NCBI GenBank assembly: GCA_016700055.1
Contig: CP064997.1
Coordinates: forward strand, 1,674,001 to 1,738,000
Source: Actinomycetota bacterium
GTDB lineage: Bacteria; Actinomycetota; Acidimicrobiia; Acidimicrobiales; Ilumatobacteraceae
Reading direction: 5' to 3'
Length of the DNA: 64,000 nt
A program made the position numbers and the translations under genes. Of this stretch, positions 48,849 to 60,215 are shown in pieces (within the stretch, counting starts at the first letter, position 1; the number at the start of each line of letters is the position of its first letter). The notes under the pieces were generated by a model. The model was not told where the DNA came from and did not search any database. It saw nothing but the letters and a program-made list of their open reading frames with translations.

Positions 48849-49892
48849 GTGGAGCGAGGCTCGGGCCGCATCGAGATCCGCGGTGTCGACAAGCGCTTCG
48901 GCGCCGTCGACGTGCTGCACGAGGTCTCCCTAGACGTAGAGCCCTGCGAGACGGTCGCCCTGCTCGGCCCGAGTGGCTGCGGCAAGACGACGTTGTTGCG
49001 CTCCGTCGCCGGGTTGGAGCGCATCCACTCCGGATCGATCTCGATCGACGGCACGCTCGTCAGCGGGCCCGGCGTGCACGTGCGCCCCGAGGAACGCAAC
49101 ATCGGCATGGTGTTCCAGGACTGGGCGTTGTTCCCGCACATGACGGTGGCCGAGAACGTCGGCTACGGGCTGAGCCGTGACGAGCGCCGGTCGACCCGCG
49201 TGGCAGAGGCACTCGAGATGGTCGGCCTCGGCAGGCTCGGGCCGCGGATGCCGTCGACGCTCTCGGGCGGCCAGCAGCAACGCGTCGCGCTCGCGAGGGC
49301 GCTCGCCCCGCGCCCGCAGGCGATCCTGCTCGACGAGCCGTTCTCCAACCTCGACTCCGCGCTGCGGGTGCAGGTGCGCACCGAGGTCCACCGCCTGCTG
49401 AGCGAGCTCGGCGTCACGACCGTGTTCGTCACCCACGACCAGCAGGAGGCCTTCGTGCTCGGCGACCGCGTGGCGGTGATGCGCGCGGGGGTGATCGAGC
49501 AGCACGCGACACCGGCCGCGGTGTACACCGCGCCCGCGACGCGATGGGTGGCGGACTTCGTCGGCGAGGCGAACTTCGTGGCCGCGACTGCGCACGGCTT
49601 GGTCGCCTCCACCTGGTTCGGCGATCTCACGTTGCGCGAAGAGCACTTCGGCCCGGTCGAGGTTCTCGTGCGCCCGGAACAGGTCGCCGTGCACGCCACG
49701 GCCGACGGCAACGGCGGCGTCGGCAACGTCGAGCTCGTCGAGTACTACGGCCACGACCACGTCGCGATCGTCGTGCTCGACGACGACTCCCGCCTGGCCA
49801 GCCGGGCCCCAGGGCCTCCGCAGGTGCGCCGCGGTCAGCGCGTCGGGGTGAGCGCCGACGGCTCGGGCTCCGTCGCGTTCGCGTCCACCTGA
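48849..49892 (+). CDS. fbpC: Iron(III)-type ABC transporter ATP-binding protein (FbpC-like)
   Basis: 347 residues. Walker A GPSGCGKTTLL, Q-loop VFQDWALFPHM, signature LSGGQQQRVALARAL, Walker B ILLDEPFSNLDSAL, H-loop VFVTHDQQEAF and a C-terminal TOBE-like domain. The YxxPxTxxVADFVGEANF stretch fits ferric or thiamine/putrescine-type importers. The permease gene is convergent and overlaps its end by 58 bp. Start GTG 48849. Confidence 0.92.
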   Translation: MERGSGRIEIRGVDKRFGAVDVLHEVSLDVEPCETVALLGPSGCGKTTLLRSVAGLERIHSGSISIDGTLVSGPGVHVRPEERNIGMVFQDWALFPHMTVAENVGYGLSRDERRSTRVAEALEMVGLGRLGPRMPSTLSGGQQQRVALARALAPRPQAILLDEPFSNLDSALRVQVRTEVHRLLSELGVTTVFVTHDQQEAFVLGDRVAVMRAGVIEQHATPAAVYTAPATRWVADFVGEANFVAATAHGLVASTWFGDLTLREEHFGPVEVLVRPEQVAVHATADGNGGVGNVELVEYYGHDHVAIVVLDDDSRLASRAPGPPQVRRGQRVGVSADGSGSVAFAST

Positions 49893-51499
49893 GCGCGCCG
49901 CTCGTTCTCACGCAGCACCAGCACCGCCATCGGCAGCGAGGACAGCAGCACGAGGGCGAGCGCGGGGGACGCCGCGCGGGCCAAGAACCCCTCCGACGAG
50001 GCCGTCCACACGCGTGTCGCGAGCGTGTCGAACTCGGTCGGCGCGAGGAGCAGTGTGGCCGGCAGCTCTTTCATGCAGGTGAGGAACACGAGTGCCGCGC
50101 CGGCCACCACGCCGGGGCGGGTGAGGGGTACGACGACGCGCCAGAACGTGGTCGCCGGGCCAGAGCCGAGCAGGCGCGATGCCTCTTCCAGCGACGGTGT
50201 GACCTGCAGCAGCGACGCGCGCATCGGCCCGACAGCATGCGGCAGGAACAGGATCATGTACGCGAAGACGAGCATGCCGAGTGTCTGGTACGCGAAGGGG
50301 ACGCGCTGAGCGCCGAAGAACACGAGAGCGAGCGCGACGACGATGCCGGGCAGCGCGTGCCCGGCCCACGACAGCCGTTCCACGACGCGTGCCAGGCGGC
50401 CCGGATGGCGCACAGCGAGCAGTGCCACGGGCCACGCGGCGAGCACGCTGACGACGGCACCGAGCGCTGAGGCGAGCAGGCTGTTGGTGACGAGCGACCA
50501 GCCGGGCAGCACTGCCTCGCCCGCCTGGGCCCCGCGCCAGAGCCAGTAGCCGATCACCGTCATCGGCACCACTAGAGCGGCGACGACCAGCAGCCCACAT
50601 GCCGTCGACGCCACCCACCGCCAGCGGCCGAGGTGCACGATCGCGGGGGTGCGGGCGCCGCCGCCGTGCAAGCGATGGACGTGCTCGCGGCCCCGGAAGC
50701 GCTGCTCGGCGGTCAAGACGGCGATCGTCAAGGTGACGAGCACGAGCCCGAGCACTGCCGCCGAGCCGCGGTTCAGCGCCCCGCGGTACTGGGTGTAGAT
50801 GGCGCGGGTGAACGTGTCGTAGCGCAGCATCGACACCGCCCCGAAGTCCGACAGCGTGTAGAGACCGACGAGCAGCGACCCGGCGACGATCGACGGGCGG
50901 AGCTGGGGCACGACGACGCGCAGGAACGTCGTGAACGAACCTCGCCCTAGGGTGCGGCTGGCCTCTTCGAGGCTCGGGTCCAGGTTGCGGTAGGCGGCGC
51001 GCACGGGCAGCAGCACGTACGGGTACGTGAACAGCGTCAGCACCGCGAACGCGCCCCAGAAGCCGTAGATCGAAGGCACCCGCTCCACACCGAGGGGCTC
51101 CAGCCAACCCTGGACCATCCCCCGCGGTCCGAGCGCGCCGATCATCGCGAAGCTCCCCACGTAGGTAGGGATGGCGAGCGGCAAGGCGGTGAGGATCACG
51201 AACGCGCGCCGGCCGGCGACGTCGGTGCGCGTCGTCAGCCATGCAAGGGGAAGCGAGATCGCGACGGCCGCGGCGGTGACGGCGACGGCGAGACGCAGCG
51301 TGTTCGCGAGGAGCTTCCACGTCCGCGCGGAGACGAGAACGGCGCGCGTCTCGTCCCAGCCGAACTCGAACGCTCGCCAGACGAGGTAGCCGAGCGGCAG
51401 CGCCGCCGCCGCACCGACGAGCAGGCCGAGCAAGCCGACCAGCGCGGTGTCGGCCTGAACCGTGGAGGACCGCGCCCGCGACGCGGTCGTTGCGGTCAC
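49835..51499 (-). CDS. fbpB: Iron(III)-type ABC transporter permease (FbpB-like)
   Basis: 554 residues, two fused permease halves with about 12 membrane helices. The EAA loops are DPSLEEASRTLGRGSFTTFL and TPSLEEASRLLGSGPATTFW. FbpB-type permeases are such internal duplications. It starts 25 bp after the fbpA stop and is therefore in an fbpAB operon, while the ATPase is encoded on the other strand. Confidence 0.92.
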   Translation of the reverse strand: MTATTASRARSSTVQADTALVGLLGLLVGAAAALPLGYLVWRAFEFGWDETRAVLVSARTWKLLANTLRLAVAVTAAAVAISLPLAWLTTRTDVAGRRAFVILTALPLAIPTYVGSFAMIGALGPRGMVQGWLEPLGVERVPSIYGFWGAFAVLTLFTYPYVLLPVRAAYRNLDPSLEEASRTLGRGSFTTFLRVVVPQLRPSIVAGSLLVGLYTLSDFGAVSMLRYDTFTRAIYTQYRGALNRGSAAVLGLVLVTLTIAVLTAEQRFRGREHVHRLHGGGARTPAIVHLGRWRWVASTACGLLVVAALVVPMTVIGYWLWRGAQAGEAVLPGWSLVTNSLLASALGAVVSVLAAWPVALLAVRHPGRLARVVERLSWAGHALPGIVVALALVFFGAQRVPFAYQTLGMLVFAYMILFLPHAVGPMRASLLQVTPSLEEASRLLGSGPATTFWRVVVPLTRPGVVAGAALVFLTCMKELPATLLLAPTEFDTLATRVWTASSEGFLARAASPALALVLLSSLPMAVLVLRENERRAQVDANATEPEPSALTPTR

Positions 51500-51524
51500 C
51501 CGAATCTCACCGGTCTCACCGGCG

Positions 51525-52592
51525 TCACAGCGCGCCGAGGTCGGTGAGCAGCTCGATCGTGCCCTCGAGGTCGGCGAGCAGGTTCAGGTCGAACTCCGGC
51601 AGGGTCAGCGAGTCGAGGGTCGGCAGCTCCGCCGCCGTCGGCGTGCCTTCCACGACGGGGATCTCGAACGTCTCTTGCGCGAAGTACTCCTGGGCCTCCG
51701 GGGAGAGCAGGAAGTCGAGCAAAGCGCCCGCCGCGTCGGGCTGGTCGGTGGTGGCGAGCACCCCGGCGCCGGCGATGTTGACGAGCGCGCCGGGGTCGCC
51801 GTCGGCGAAGTACTTGTTCGCGGCGGGGTAGTCGGCGTCTTCGGCCAGGAAGCGGTAGAGGTAGTAGTGGTTGACCAGCCCGACCGAGATCTCGCCGGCG
51901 GCGACAGCTTCCACGATGGCGACGTTGTTCTCGTAGGGCACCGCGCCGTTGGCGATGATGCCCTCCAGCCACGACCGCGCGGCGTCCTCGCCCTCGAGCG
52001 CGCGCAGCGCGGTGACGAAGTCCTGGAACGACGCGTTCGTCGGGGCCCAGCCGATGCGTCCCTCCCACTCGGGGTCGACGAGGTCGAGGATCGAATCCGG
52101 CACGTCGTCCTCGGTGAGCTCGCCGGTGTTGTAGACGACGACCCGGGCACGCCCGGACAGCCCCACCCAGTCGCCCGCAGGTGAACGGAGAGCCTCGGGC
52201 ACTTCGGCGAGGAGCTCGTCGTCGAGCTGCGCGAGATCACCATTGGCCGATAGCTCACCCAGGAATCCGGCGCCCTGGGAGTAGTAGACGTCGGCGGGCG
52301 AGTTCTCGCCCTCCTCCTGGATCAGCAGCAGCATCTCGGCCGAGTCGCCGTAACGCACCTCGGTCTCGATGCCGGTCACCTCGGTGAAGCGGTCGATGAT
52401 CGGCTGGACGAGATCCTCGCCGCGGCCCGAGTAGATGGTCAGCTTGCCGGCGCCCTCGATCGGCCCGGTCGTCGGCCCGGTCGTCGGTCCGGTGTCGGTG
52501 GTAGAACCGTCGTCGGAACCGCACGCCGCCAGCAGGCCGGCGAGCGCGAGCAGGATGGGCGCCGCGAAGATCGGTCTCGGGGGCCGTCGCAT
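51525..52592 (-). CDS. fbpA: Iron(III)-type ABC transporter substrate-binding lipoprotein (FbpA-like)
   Basis: 355 residues. Lipobox GLLAAC, Thr/Gly linker, then the binding fold: KLTIYSGRGEDLVQPIIDRF, DVYYSQGAGFLGEL, WVGLSGRARVVVYN and VGLVNHYYLYRF, where the adjacent tyrosines match the Fe(III)-binding YY of FbpA proteins. Start ATG 52592. The palindrome at 52619 lies in its promoter. Confidence 0.92.
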   Translation of the reverse strand: MRRPPRPIFAAPILLALAGLLAACGSDDGSTTDTGPTTGPTTGPIEGAGKLTIYSGRGEDLVQPIIDRFTEVTGIETEVRYGDSAEMLLLIQEEGENSPADVYYSQGAGFLGELSANGDLAQLDDELLAEVPEALRSPAGDWVGLSGRARVVVYNTGELTEDDVPDSILDLVDPEWEGRIGWAPTNASFQDFVTALRALEGEDAARSWLEGIIANGAVPYENNVAIVEAVAAGEISVGLVNHYYLYRFLAEDADYPAANKYFADGDPGALVNIAGAGVLATTDQPDAAGALLDFLLSPEAQEYFAQETFEIPVVEGTPTAAELPTLDSLTLPEFDLNLLADLEGTIELLTDLGAL

Positions 52593-52617
52593 CTGAGGTG
52601 AGGCTCCTGTCGGTCGG

Positions 52618-52635
52618 TGTTAGGGAATCCTAACA
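52618..52635. promoter_or_regulatory. Palindromic operator upstream of fbpA, iron-regulator candidate
   Basis: TGTTAGGGAATCCTAACA has 7-bp arms TGTTAGG/CCTAACA around GAAT, 26 bp upstream of the fbpA start. DtxR/IdeR boxes also consist of TTAGG and CCTAA arms, but normally 9 bases apart rather than 4, so this is either a variant or another regulator's site. On the coding strand TAGGAT within it could serve as a -10. Confidence 0.6.
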
Positions 52636-52681
52636 ATGGAAGACCAGTGAGCCTGCTGTCAAATGCCGCGAGACGTCGGAC

Positions 52682-55258
<2,577 letters not shown>

Positions 55259-55298
55259 GCCCATCCTTTCCGGAAAGGGGCGGATGTAGACGGAGAGG

Positions 55299-55308
55299 GT
55301 GACGTCAC
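55299..55308. promoter_or_regulatory. GTGACGTCAC palindrome in the clpC/prenyl synthase gap
   Basis: A perfect 10-bp dyad in the 106-bp divergent region, 41 bp upstream of the clpC start. A possible operator; no known ClgR, CtsR or HspR consensus was recognised in the gap. A second palindrome CCTTTCCGGAAAGG (55265-55278) includes the clpC ribosome site. Confidence 0.35.
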
Positions 55309-55364
55309 TCTACCCCCGGGCGGAGGTGTTAACCCTGGCGCCCCACCGCGTAACCTGGCCGGCG

Positions 55365-56372
55365 ATGTCCAGCTCGCCGCTCACCGATCGGACGCGTGCC
55401 GGCGCGGAGCTCGAGCTCGTGGAAGAGGCGCTGCGGGCCGCGGTGCAGACCGACGATCCGTACCTCACCGAGATCGCCTCCCACCTCATCGTCGCCGGTG
55501 GCAAGCGTCTGCGGCCGATGGTCGCGGTCGTCGCCTCCCAGGTGGCGATGGCCGACGGCGGCCACGGTGCGCCAGCGCGGCTCGGCATCGTCGAGGACGC
55601 GGTCCAAGGCGGGGTCGCTTGTGAGCTGGTGCACCTCGGGTCGCTCTATCACGACGACGTGATGGACGAGGCCGATGTGCGCCGCGGAGTCGACACGGTG
55701 AACGCGAAGTGGGGCAACCTGCAGGCGATCCTCGCCGGCGACTTCTTGCTCAGCAAGGCCTCCGAGATCGCCGCCTCGCTCGGCACCGAGGTAGCGGTGC
55801 TCCTCGCGCGCACCATCGGCCGCCTGTGCGAGGGGCAGATCGAAGAGCTGCGCCACACCTACGACGTGACCCGCAGCGAGCTCAGCTACATCACCTCGAT
55901 CGGGGGCAAGACGGCGTCGCTCTACGCCACGTCGGCCCGCATCGGCGGCATCGTCGCCGGCCTCGATCGCCCGTTGATCGAGGTGCTGACGCGCTACGGC
56001 GACGCCTACGGGATGGTGTTCCAGATCGTCGACGACATCCTCGACGTCACCGCGAGCGACGAGCGCCTCGGCAAGCCAGCCGGCCACGACATGGTCGAGG
56101 GCGTCTACACGCTGCCGGTGCTGCGTACGCTCGCCGAGGGCGGTGCCGCCGCCGACGAGCTCGGCGATCTGCTCGGCAAGCCGCTCGAAGCCGCCGAGCG
56201 CGAGAAGGTGCTCGGCATCGTGCGCAGCAACCACGGCGTCGCCTCCGCCGTCGAGACCGCCGGCACTTACGTGCAGAGGGCCGAGGAGCTCTGTGCCGAG
56301 CTGCCGCCCGGCCCGGCCACCGACGCGTTGCGCGACGCCCCCGCCGCGCTGCTCGCCACCGTCTGGGGCTGA
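55365..56372 (+). CDS. Trans-polyprenyl diphosphate synthase
   Basis: 335 residues. AGGKRLRPMVAVVAS, the first Asp-rich motif in HLGSLYHDDVMDEADVRRG, GGKTASLYATSARIGG and the second motif VFQIVDDILDVTAS. Small or mid-size residues before the first motif suggest a long-chain product such as the menaquinone side chain, but chain length is not certain. The start is ATG 55365 (MSSSPLTDRT); GTG-type starts further up would overlap the clpC promoter. Confidence 0.93.
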   Translation: MSSSPLTDRTRAGAELELVEEALRAAVQTDDPYLTEIASHLIVAGGKRLRPMVAVVASQVAMADGGHGAPARLGIVEDAVQGGVACELVHLGSLYHDDVMDEADVRRGVDTVNAKWGNLQAILAGDFLLSKASEIAASLGTEVAVLLARTIGRLCEGQIEELRHTYDVTRSELSYITSIGGKTASLYATSARIGGIVAGLDRPLIEVLTRYGDAYGMVFQIVDDILDVTASDERLGKPAGHDMVEGVYTLPVLRTLAEGGAAADELGDLLGKPLEAAEREKVLGIVRSNHGVASAVETAGTYVQRAEELCAELPPGPATDALRDAPAALLATVWG

Positions 56373-56376
56373 GCCC

Positions 56377-57228
56377 CTACGCGACCTCGGTCATCTCGGC
56401 CGCGGCCTCACGGGCGTTCCAGGCCTTGGAGGCTCGTCCGAGGAAGTCGAGCAACACCTTGTTGAACGTCGACCCGTGCTCGATCATCAAGCCGTGGGCG
56501 GCGCCGGACAGCACCACGAGCTCGGCGGTCGGGATGCGCTCGGCGATCTCCTCGGAGTCACCGCGGGGGGTGAGGATGTCCTGGTTGCCGACGATGACGA
56601 GCGTCGGCTTGTCGAACGTGGCGAGCTCGGCGGCGAGCGACTCGTCGGCCGACAGGATCGCGCGCACCTGGGCGACGAAGCCGTGGCTCGGACGGCTGAG
56701 CGCGATCGGCCCCAACCAGCCGACGGCGGGGAACAGGCGGCGGAACGAGCGCGGTCCGATCACCCAGCGACCGGCCTGGTTGGCGAGCTCGCCCATGCCG
56801 CGCTCGGCGGCGATCGAGCCCCACGACGACAGCAGGTCGCGCCGCCAGGCGTGATTGCGGCACGCGGTGCAGGCGAGCGTCAGCGAGCGGACCCGCTCTG
56901 GGTACTTGTACGCGACGAGCTGGCTGATCGCCCCGCCCATCGATGCCCCGACGACGTGAGCGGTCTCGATGCCGGCGTGGTCGAGCACCGCCATCGCGTC
57001 GTCGGCCATCTGCTCGAGGGTGTACGTGCCGAACGGCTTGTCGCTGCGACCAGCGCCGCGGTTGTCGTGGGCGATCACCCGGTAGAAGGGGGCCAGCGCC
57101 AGGCGCTGCAGGATCCATCCGGACTTGTCGGCGCCGAGGCCTTGGATCAAGAGCACCGGCTGGCCGCTCTTGCGCCCGACGACCTTGTAGTGCAGCCGGG
57201 TGCCGTCTTCTGCACGTGCGTAGGCCAT
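56377..57228 (-). CDS. Alpha/beta hydrolase
   Basis: 283 residues. Oxyanion segment LLIQGLGADKSGW, nucleophile elbow GASMGG (Ser near residue 95), acid Asp in IVGNQDILTPRG and His in LSGAAHGLMIEHG. DNRGAGRSDKP is characteristic of the family. Esterase or C-C hydrolase; substrate unknown. It lies 23 bp after the PlsC-like gene in the same direction. It converges on the prenyl synthase. Confidence 0.9.
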   Translation of the reverse strand: MAYARAEDGTRLHYKVVGRKSGQPVLLIQGLGADKSGWILQRLALAPFYRVIAHDNRGAGRSDKPFGTYTLEQMADDAMAVLDHAGIETAHVVGASMGGAISQLVAYKYPERVRSLTLACTACRNHAWRRDLLSSWGSIAAERGMGELANQAGRWVIGPRSFRRLFPAVGWLGPIALSRPSHGFVAQVRAILSADESLAAELATFDKPTLVIVGNQDILTPRGDSEEIAERIPTAELVVLSGAAHGLMIEHGSTFNKVLLDFLGRASKAWNAREAAAEMTEVA

Positions 57229-57251
57229 GTCGGTGGTGTCCTTCTCTCTCC

Positions 57252-58028
57252 CTAGCCCTCGCGTCGCAGATCGAGGAACTTCTCTATTCCCTGGAGGCCG
57301 CCGATCTCGTCGAGGCGCTGCTGCAATCGATGTTGCGCGTGTTCGGCCAGCTCCACCTCGGCAAGCGGGCCGCGCCGCTTCAGCCGTTCACGCACGAGCG
57401 TGCCCACCTCGACGCGGCTGCGGCGCATGAAGGGTGAGCTGAGCGCGGCAACGGGGTAGATCCCGACGCCGGCCTTCAGCGCCGCACCGACATGCTCGAC
57501 CGGCACGATCCCCGCCTGGCGGGAGCTGCGCGAGGGCTCGGTTCCGACTACGACCAGCTCACCGTCGCGCAGCGCCGCCTGGACCTCGAGTGGTTGGTCG
57601 AGCAGCCCGCCCAGGCGTCGCAGCAGCGGTCCTGCCGGGGCGACGTCGGGACGGCCGACGAAGCGCACCGGTCGCTTGGTGGCGAGTCCCACCGACCAGG
57701 CGACGAGCAAAGGGGTGAGCGCGTAGCGGCGGGCGTTCGTGACGAGCAACGCCCCGGCATGGGCGGGCAGGTGCCTCACTCCGCCGACGGTCGGGTGCCA
57801 GCGGAGGCCGGCGACGCCGCCCAAGATGCGCACCAGCTCGGGGTCGCGCCCCCAGTCGTCCACCTCGAACCGCGCTGTGATCCGGTGCATCGCCAGCGGC
57901 AGCAGCTCCGGTTCGGCCACCGACAGCGCGACGACGTTGGCCTGGGCGGGCGAGGTCGTGCCGGCAGTGCGAGCCGGGCGCGGGTTGCGCCGCCTCGTGG
58001 GTCGGGCCGAGCTGTTCGTGCTCGCCAT
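57252..58028 (-). CDS. PlsC/Rv0502-like acyltransferase homologue lacking the HX4D motif
   Basis: 258 residues. FEVDDWGRDPELVRILGGVA and VGGVRHLPAHAGALLVTNAR match the layout of the actinobacterial glycerol-phosphate acyltransferase group (entry helix, G-x-E-n-l-P, then l-l-v-a-N-H). Where catalytic NHxxxxD should follow, the sequence is NARRYALTP, so both His and Asp are missing. Later blocks GIVPVEHVGAALKAGVGIYP are retained. It is either an inactive homologue or one with altered chemistry. Start ATG 58028 overlaps the epimerase stop by one base. Confidence 0.7.
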   Translation of the reverse strand: MASTNSSARPTRRRNPRPARTAGTTSPAQANVVALSVAEPELLPLAMHRITARFEVDDWGRDPELVRILGGVAGLRWHPTVGGVRHLPAHAGALLVTNARRYALTPLLVAWSVGLATKRPVRFVGRPDVAPAGPLLRRLGGLLDQPLEVQAALRDGELVVVGTEPSRSSRQAGIVPVEHVGAALKAGVGIYPVAALSSPFMRRSRVEVGTLVRERLKRRGPLAEVELAEHAQHRLQQRLDEIGGLQGIEKFLDLRREG

Positions 58029-59005
58029 CACGCCACCTCCCACTGGTGCTGGGGCGGCACGCGCACGATGCTCGGCCACTCGTAGAGCCGATCGATGATC
58101 TGGCTGGTGGTCGTCGGCGGCGACCAGCCGAGCACCTGCTTGCAGCGCTCGCCGTCGGCGAGGCGGCCGCGGTGCAGCGCCTCCATCACGTGCTCGGGCA
58201 CGGGGGCGCCGAGGGCGTGGGTCAACCGACGGGTGATCTCCCACTCCGGTCCGAAGAGGGGCAGCGGGATGCGCCGTCCGCGCACGATCGCCTGGAGCGC
58301 GGTGATCGCGCCCGGTCCGACGATGTTGAGCGGTCCGTCGACGGTGTCCTTGGCCGCCCTCACGAAGGCGTGCGCCGCGTCGGCTTCGAGCACCACTGCG
58401 AACGCCGGGTCGGCGAGCAGGCTGAACGGCACCACCGGCAGCCGCAGCAGGCGTCCAAGGGGGCTCGGTACATGCGGCCCGAGCACCGGCGCGAGGCGCA
58501 GTGCGGTGAGCGCGACACCGGCCCTGCTGGCCGCGTCGGCAGCGACGTGCTCGATGTTCGCGACCATCTCGCCGAACATCGTCGTCGGCCGGATGGGCGC
58601 GTCTTCGGCCGGGCGGGTGAGGCTGTCGCGGCTGCGGCCGTAGAGCTCGATGCCGGAGCGCACGACGATGTGCTCGAGCGCCGGGCACTCGGCGGCTCCG
58701 CCGAGGACGCCGACTGCGCTGGCGTCGGTGAGATGCTTCGCGCTGGCGGGGCTGGCGCGGGCGTCGGGCTCCCACACGGAGAGGTGGACGAGCACGTGGG
58801 GGTTGAACGCGGTGACGACCTCGACCACCTTGTGGCGATCGTGGGGGTCGATCCGGTGGAACGCCGCCTTGCGCAGGCGCCGCCGCGGAGGGTCGACGTC
58901 GATGCCGGCGATCTCGCCCACCCACGGTTCGGCCTCGAGCAGCGACGTCACGAGAGAGCCGAGCTGGCCCCCCGCACCACTGACCAGTACCCGCCTTCCT
59001 GCCAC
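58028..59005 (-). CDS. NAD-dependent epimerase/dehydratase (GalE2-like SDR)
   Basis: 325 residues from GTG 59005. Dinucleotide loop VLVSGAGGQLGSLVTSLL, the acidic GIDVDPP end of strand 2, VLVHLSVWEPD, a Ser/Tyr active-site region VVRSGIELYGRSRDS, and ALRLAPVLGPHVPSPLG. It pairs with the PlsC-like gene as in mycobacteria, where a galE2 gene precedes the Rv0502 acyltransferase homologue. Substrate probably a nucleotide sugar or lipid intermediate (inference). Confidence 0.83.
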   Translation of the reverse strand: MAGRRVLVSGAGGQLGSLVTSLLEAEPWVGEIAGIDVDPPRRRLRKAAFHRIDPHDRHKVVEVVTAFNPHVLVHLSVWEPDARASPASAKHLTDASAVGVLGGAAECPALEHIVVRSGIELYGRSRDSLTRPAEDAPIRPTTMFGEMVANIEHVAADAASRAGVALTALRLAPVLGPHVPSPLGRLLRLPVVPFSLLADPAFAVVLEADAAHAFVRAAKDTVDGPLNIVGPGAITALQAIVRGRRIPLPLFGPEWEITRRLTHALGAPVPEHVMEALHRGRLADGERCKQVLGWSPPTTTSQIIDRLYEWPSIVRVPPQHQWEVA

Positions 59006-59044
59006 AACCGAAACGCTACTGCGCGGGCACCCGCCGGGCACGAT

Positions 59045-59683
59045 TCACGGCAAGACGTTGAACCTCACGTGCACCCTTGCAGTTATCTCGACCTGCCCGG
59101 GACTGGTGGCGAGCTGGTCCATCTCGGCCGACGCCATCTTCATCGCGAACGCCGCGCCGCCCCGGGGCATCGGCTCGGGAGGAGCGGAGAGCGGCAGTTC
59201 GCTGACGGCATCGACGGCGCTCACGGTGAGCCCGAGCGCCGTCGCGTAGGCGTCGGCCCGGGCGCGGGCGTCGACCGCTGCCTGGCCGAGCAGCTCACGG
59301 CGCACCGGGTTGGTGGCGTCGACGCTCCAGTCGAGGCCCTGGACCTGGGCACCGACGTGCGCGACAGCATCACGCACCAGGCGTCCGAGCACTTCCAGAT
59401 CGGTCACCGTCACCGCCACCCGGACGCTCGCCCGGTAGCCGACGAGGACGTTCTCGTCACGACGGTGCTGCCACTCCTCGCCGATCTCGATGCCGCTCGT
59501 GGCGGAGGCCTCGGCCGCGATGCCGAGGTCGGCGAGCAGCGCCTCGAGCCGGCGCGAGCTGGCGGCGACGGCGTCGATCGCGTCGGCGGGCTGGGCGGCG
59601 AGACTGCTCAGCTGCAGGCGGGCGACGACGCGGTCGGGTCGCACGGTGGCGGTGGCCGAGCCGACGACGGTGACCGTGGCCAT
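59045..59683 (-). CDS. SIMPL (DUF541) domain protein without signal peptide
   Basis: 212 residues. TVTVVGSATATVRPDRVVAR at the N-terminus, then VLVGYRASVRVAVTVTDLEV and AAVDARARADAYATALGLTV, the conserved helix. Unlike the copy at 6909-7718 it lacks an export signal. ATG 59683 shares a base with the stop of the preceding phosphatase-like gene. Confidence 0.85.
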   Translation of the reverse strand: MATVTVVGSATATVRPDRVVARLQLSSLAAQPADAIDAVAASSRRLEALLADLGIAAEASATSGIEIGEEWQHRRDENVLVGYRASVRVAVTVTDLEVLGRLVRDAVAHVGAQVQGLDWSVDATNPVRRELLGQAAVDARARADAYATALGLTVSAVDAVSELPLSAPPEPMPRGGAAFAMKMASAEMDQLATSPGQVEITARVHVRFNVLP

Positions 59684-60204
59684 CAGCCCCGCCCTCGCTG
59701 GCGCAGGGTGTGGGCGCGCAGGATCACGCCGCGGGCGAAGGGATCGAGCTGGTGTCCGGCCAGGCGCTCGGTGATGGTGATGGCCTTGCTGGGGTCGTCG
59801 ACGAGGCCCGACCAGCGGATGTAGCCGCCCATGATCCCCATGATCCGGTCGCCCACCTCCTCGCCGTGGACGACGACCTTCACATGCTGGTCGAGCAGTT
59901 CGGCCAGCTCCGCGTAGAACGCCTTCAACCACTCGTCGACGTGTTCCGCGTCGAAGGGACGGTGGCGATAGGGCATCGACAGCTCGTCGTAGTTGTGCAG
60001 GTTGTGGGGGGCAGGGATGATCGAGATCACCACTCCGAAGCCACCCTCACGCAGCCAGATGATCTCCTCCTGGCGCCGGACGCGGCGGTGGTTGCCGCCG
60101 TACCCGCCGGGTCGCTCGCAGACGGCGAGCTTGTCCTTCAGGATCCAGGTGAAGTTGCGGGGGGTGATTCCGAGGGCCCACTTCCCACGCAGCTTCGGAG
60201 GCAC
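59683..60204 (-). CDS. Dual-specificity-phosphatase-like protein lacking the catalytic Cys (pseudophosphatase candidate)
   Basis: 173 residues from GTG 60204. The order of elements matches a DSP/PTP fold: PRNFTWILKDKLAVCERPGG, an IIWLREGGFGVVISI strand-helix, the Asp-containing RPFDAEHVDEWLKAFYAEL, VKVVVHGEEVGDR and then MGGYIRWSG and PSKAITITERLAG. In active enzymes the loop is HCxxGxxR; here it is HGEEVGDR, with His 113 and Arg 120 kept, but the Cys replaced by Gly and the central Gly by Val. Fold assignment is by eye. It sits between tilS and the SIMPL gene. A binding rather than catalytic role is likely if the fold is right. Confidence 0.6.
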   Translation of the reverse strand: MPPKLRGKWALGITPRNFTWILKDKLAVCERPGGYGGNHRRVRRQEEIIWLREGGFGVVISIIPAPHNLHNYDELSMPYRHRPFDAEHVDEWLKAFYAELAELLDQHVKVVVHGEEVGDRIMGIMGGYIRWSGLVDDPSKAITITERLAGHQLDPFARGVILRAHTLRQRGRG

Positions 60205-60215
60205 AGCGAGGAAAT

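Noticed and set aside
52618..52635. Canonical DtxR/IdeR 19-bp box
   Set aside because: Arms TTAGG and CCTAA are 4 bases apart instead of 9; kept only as a candidate operator.
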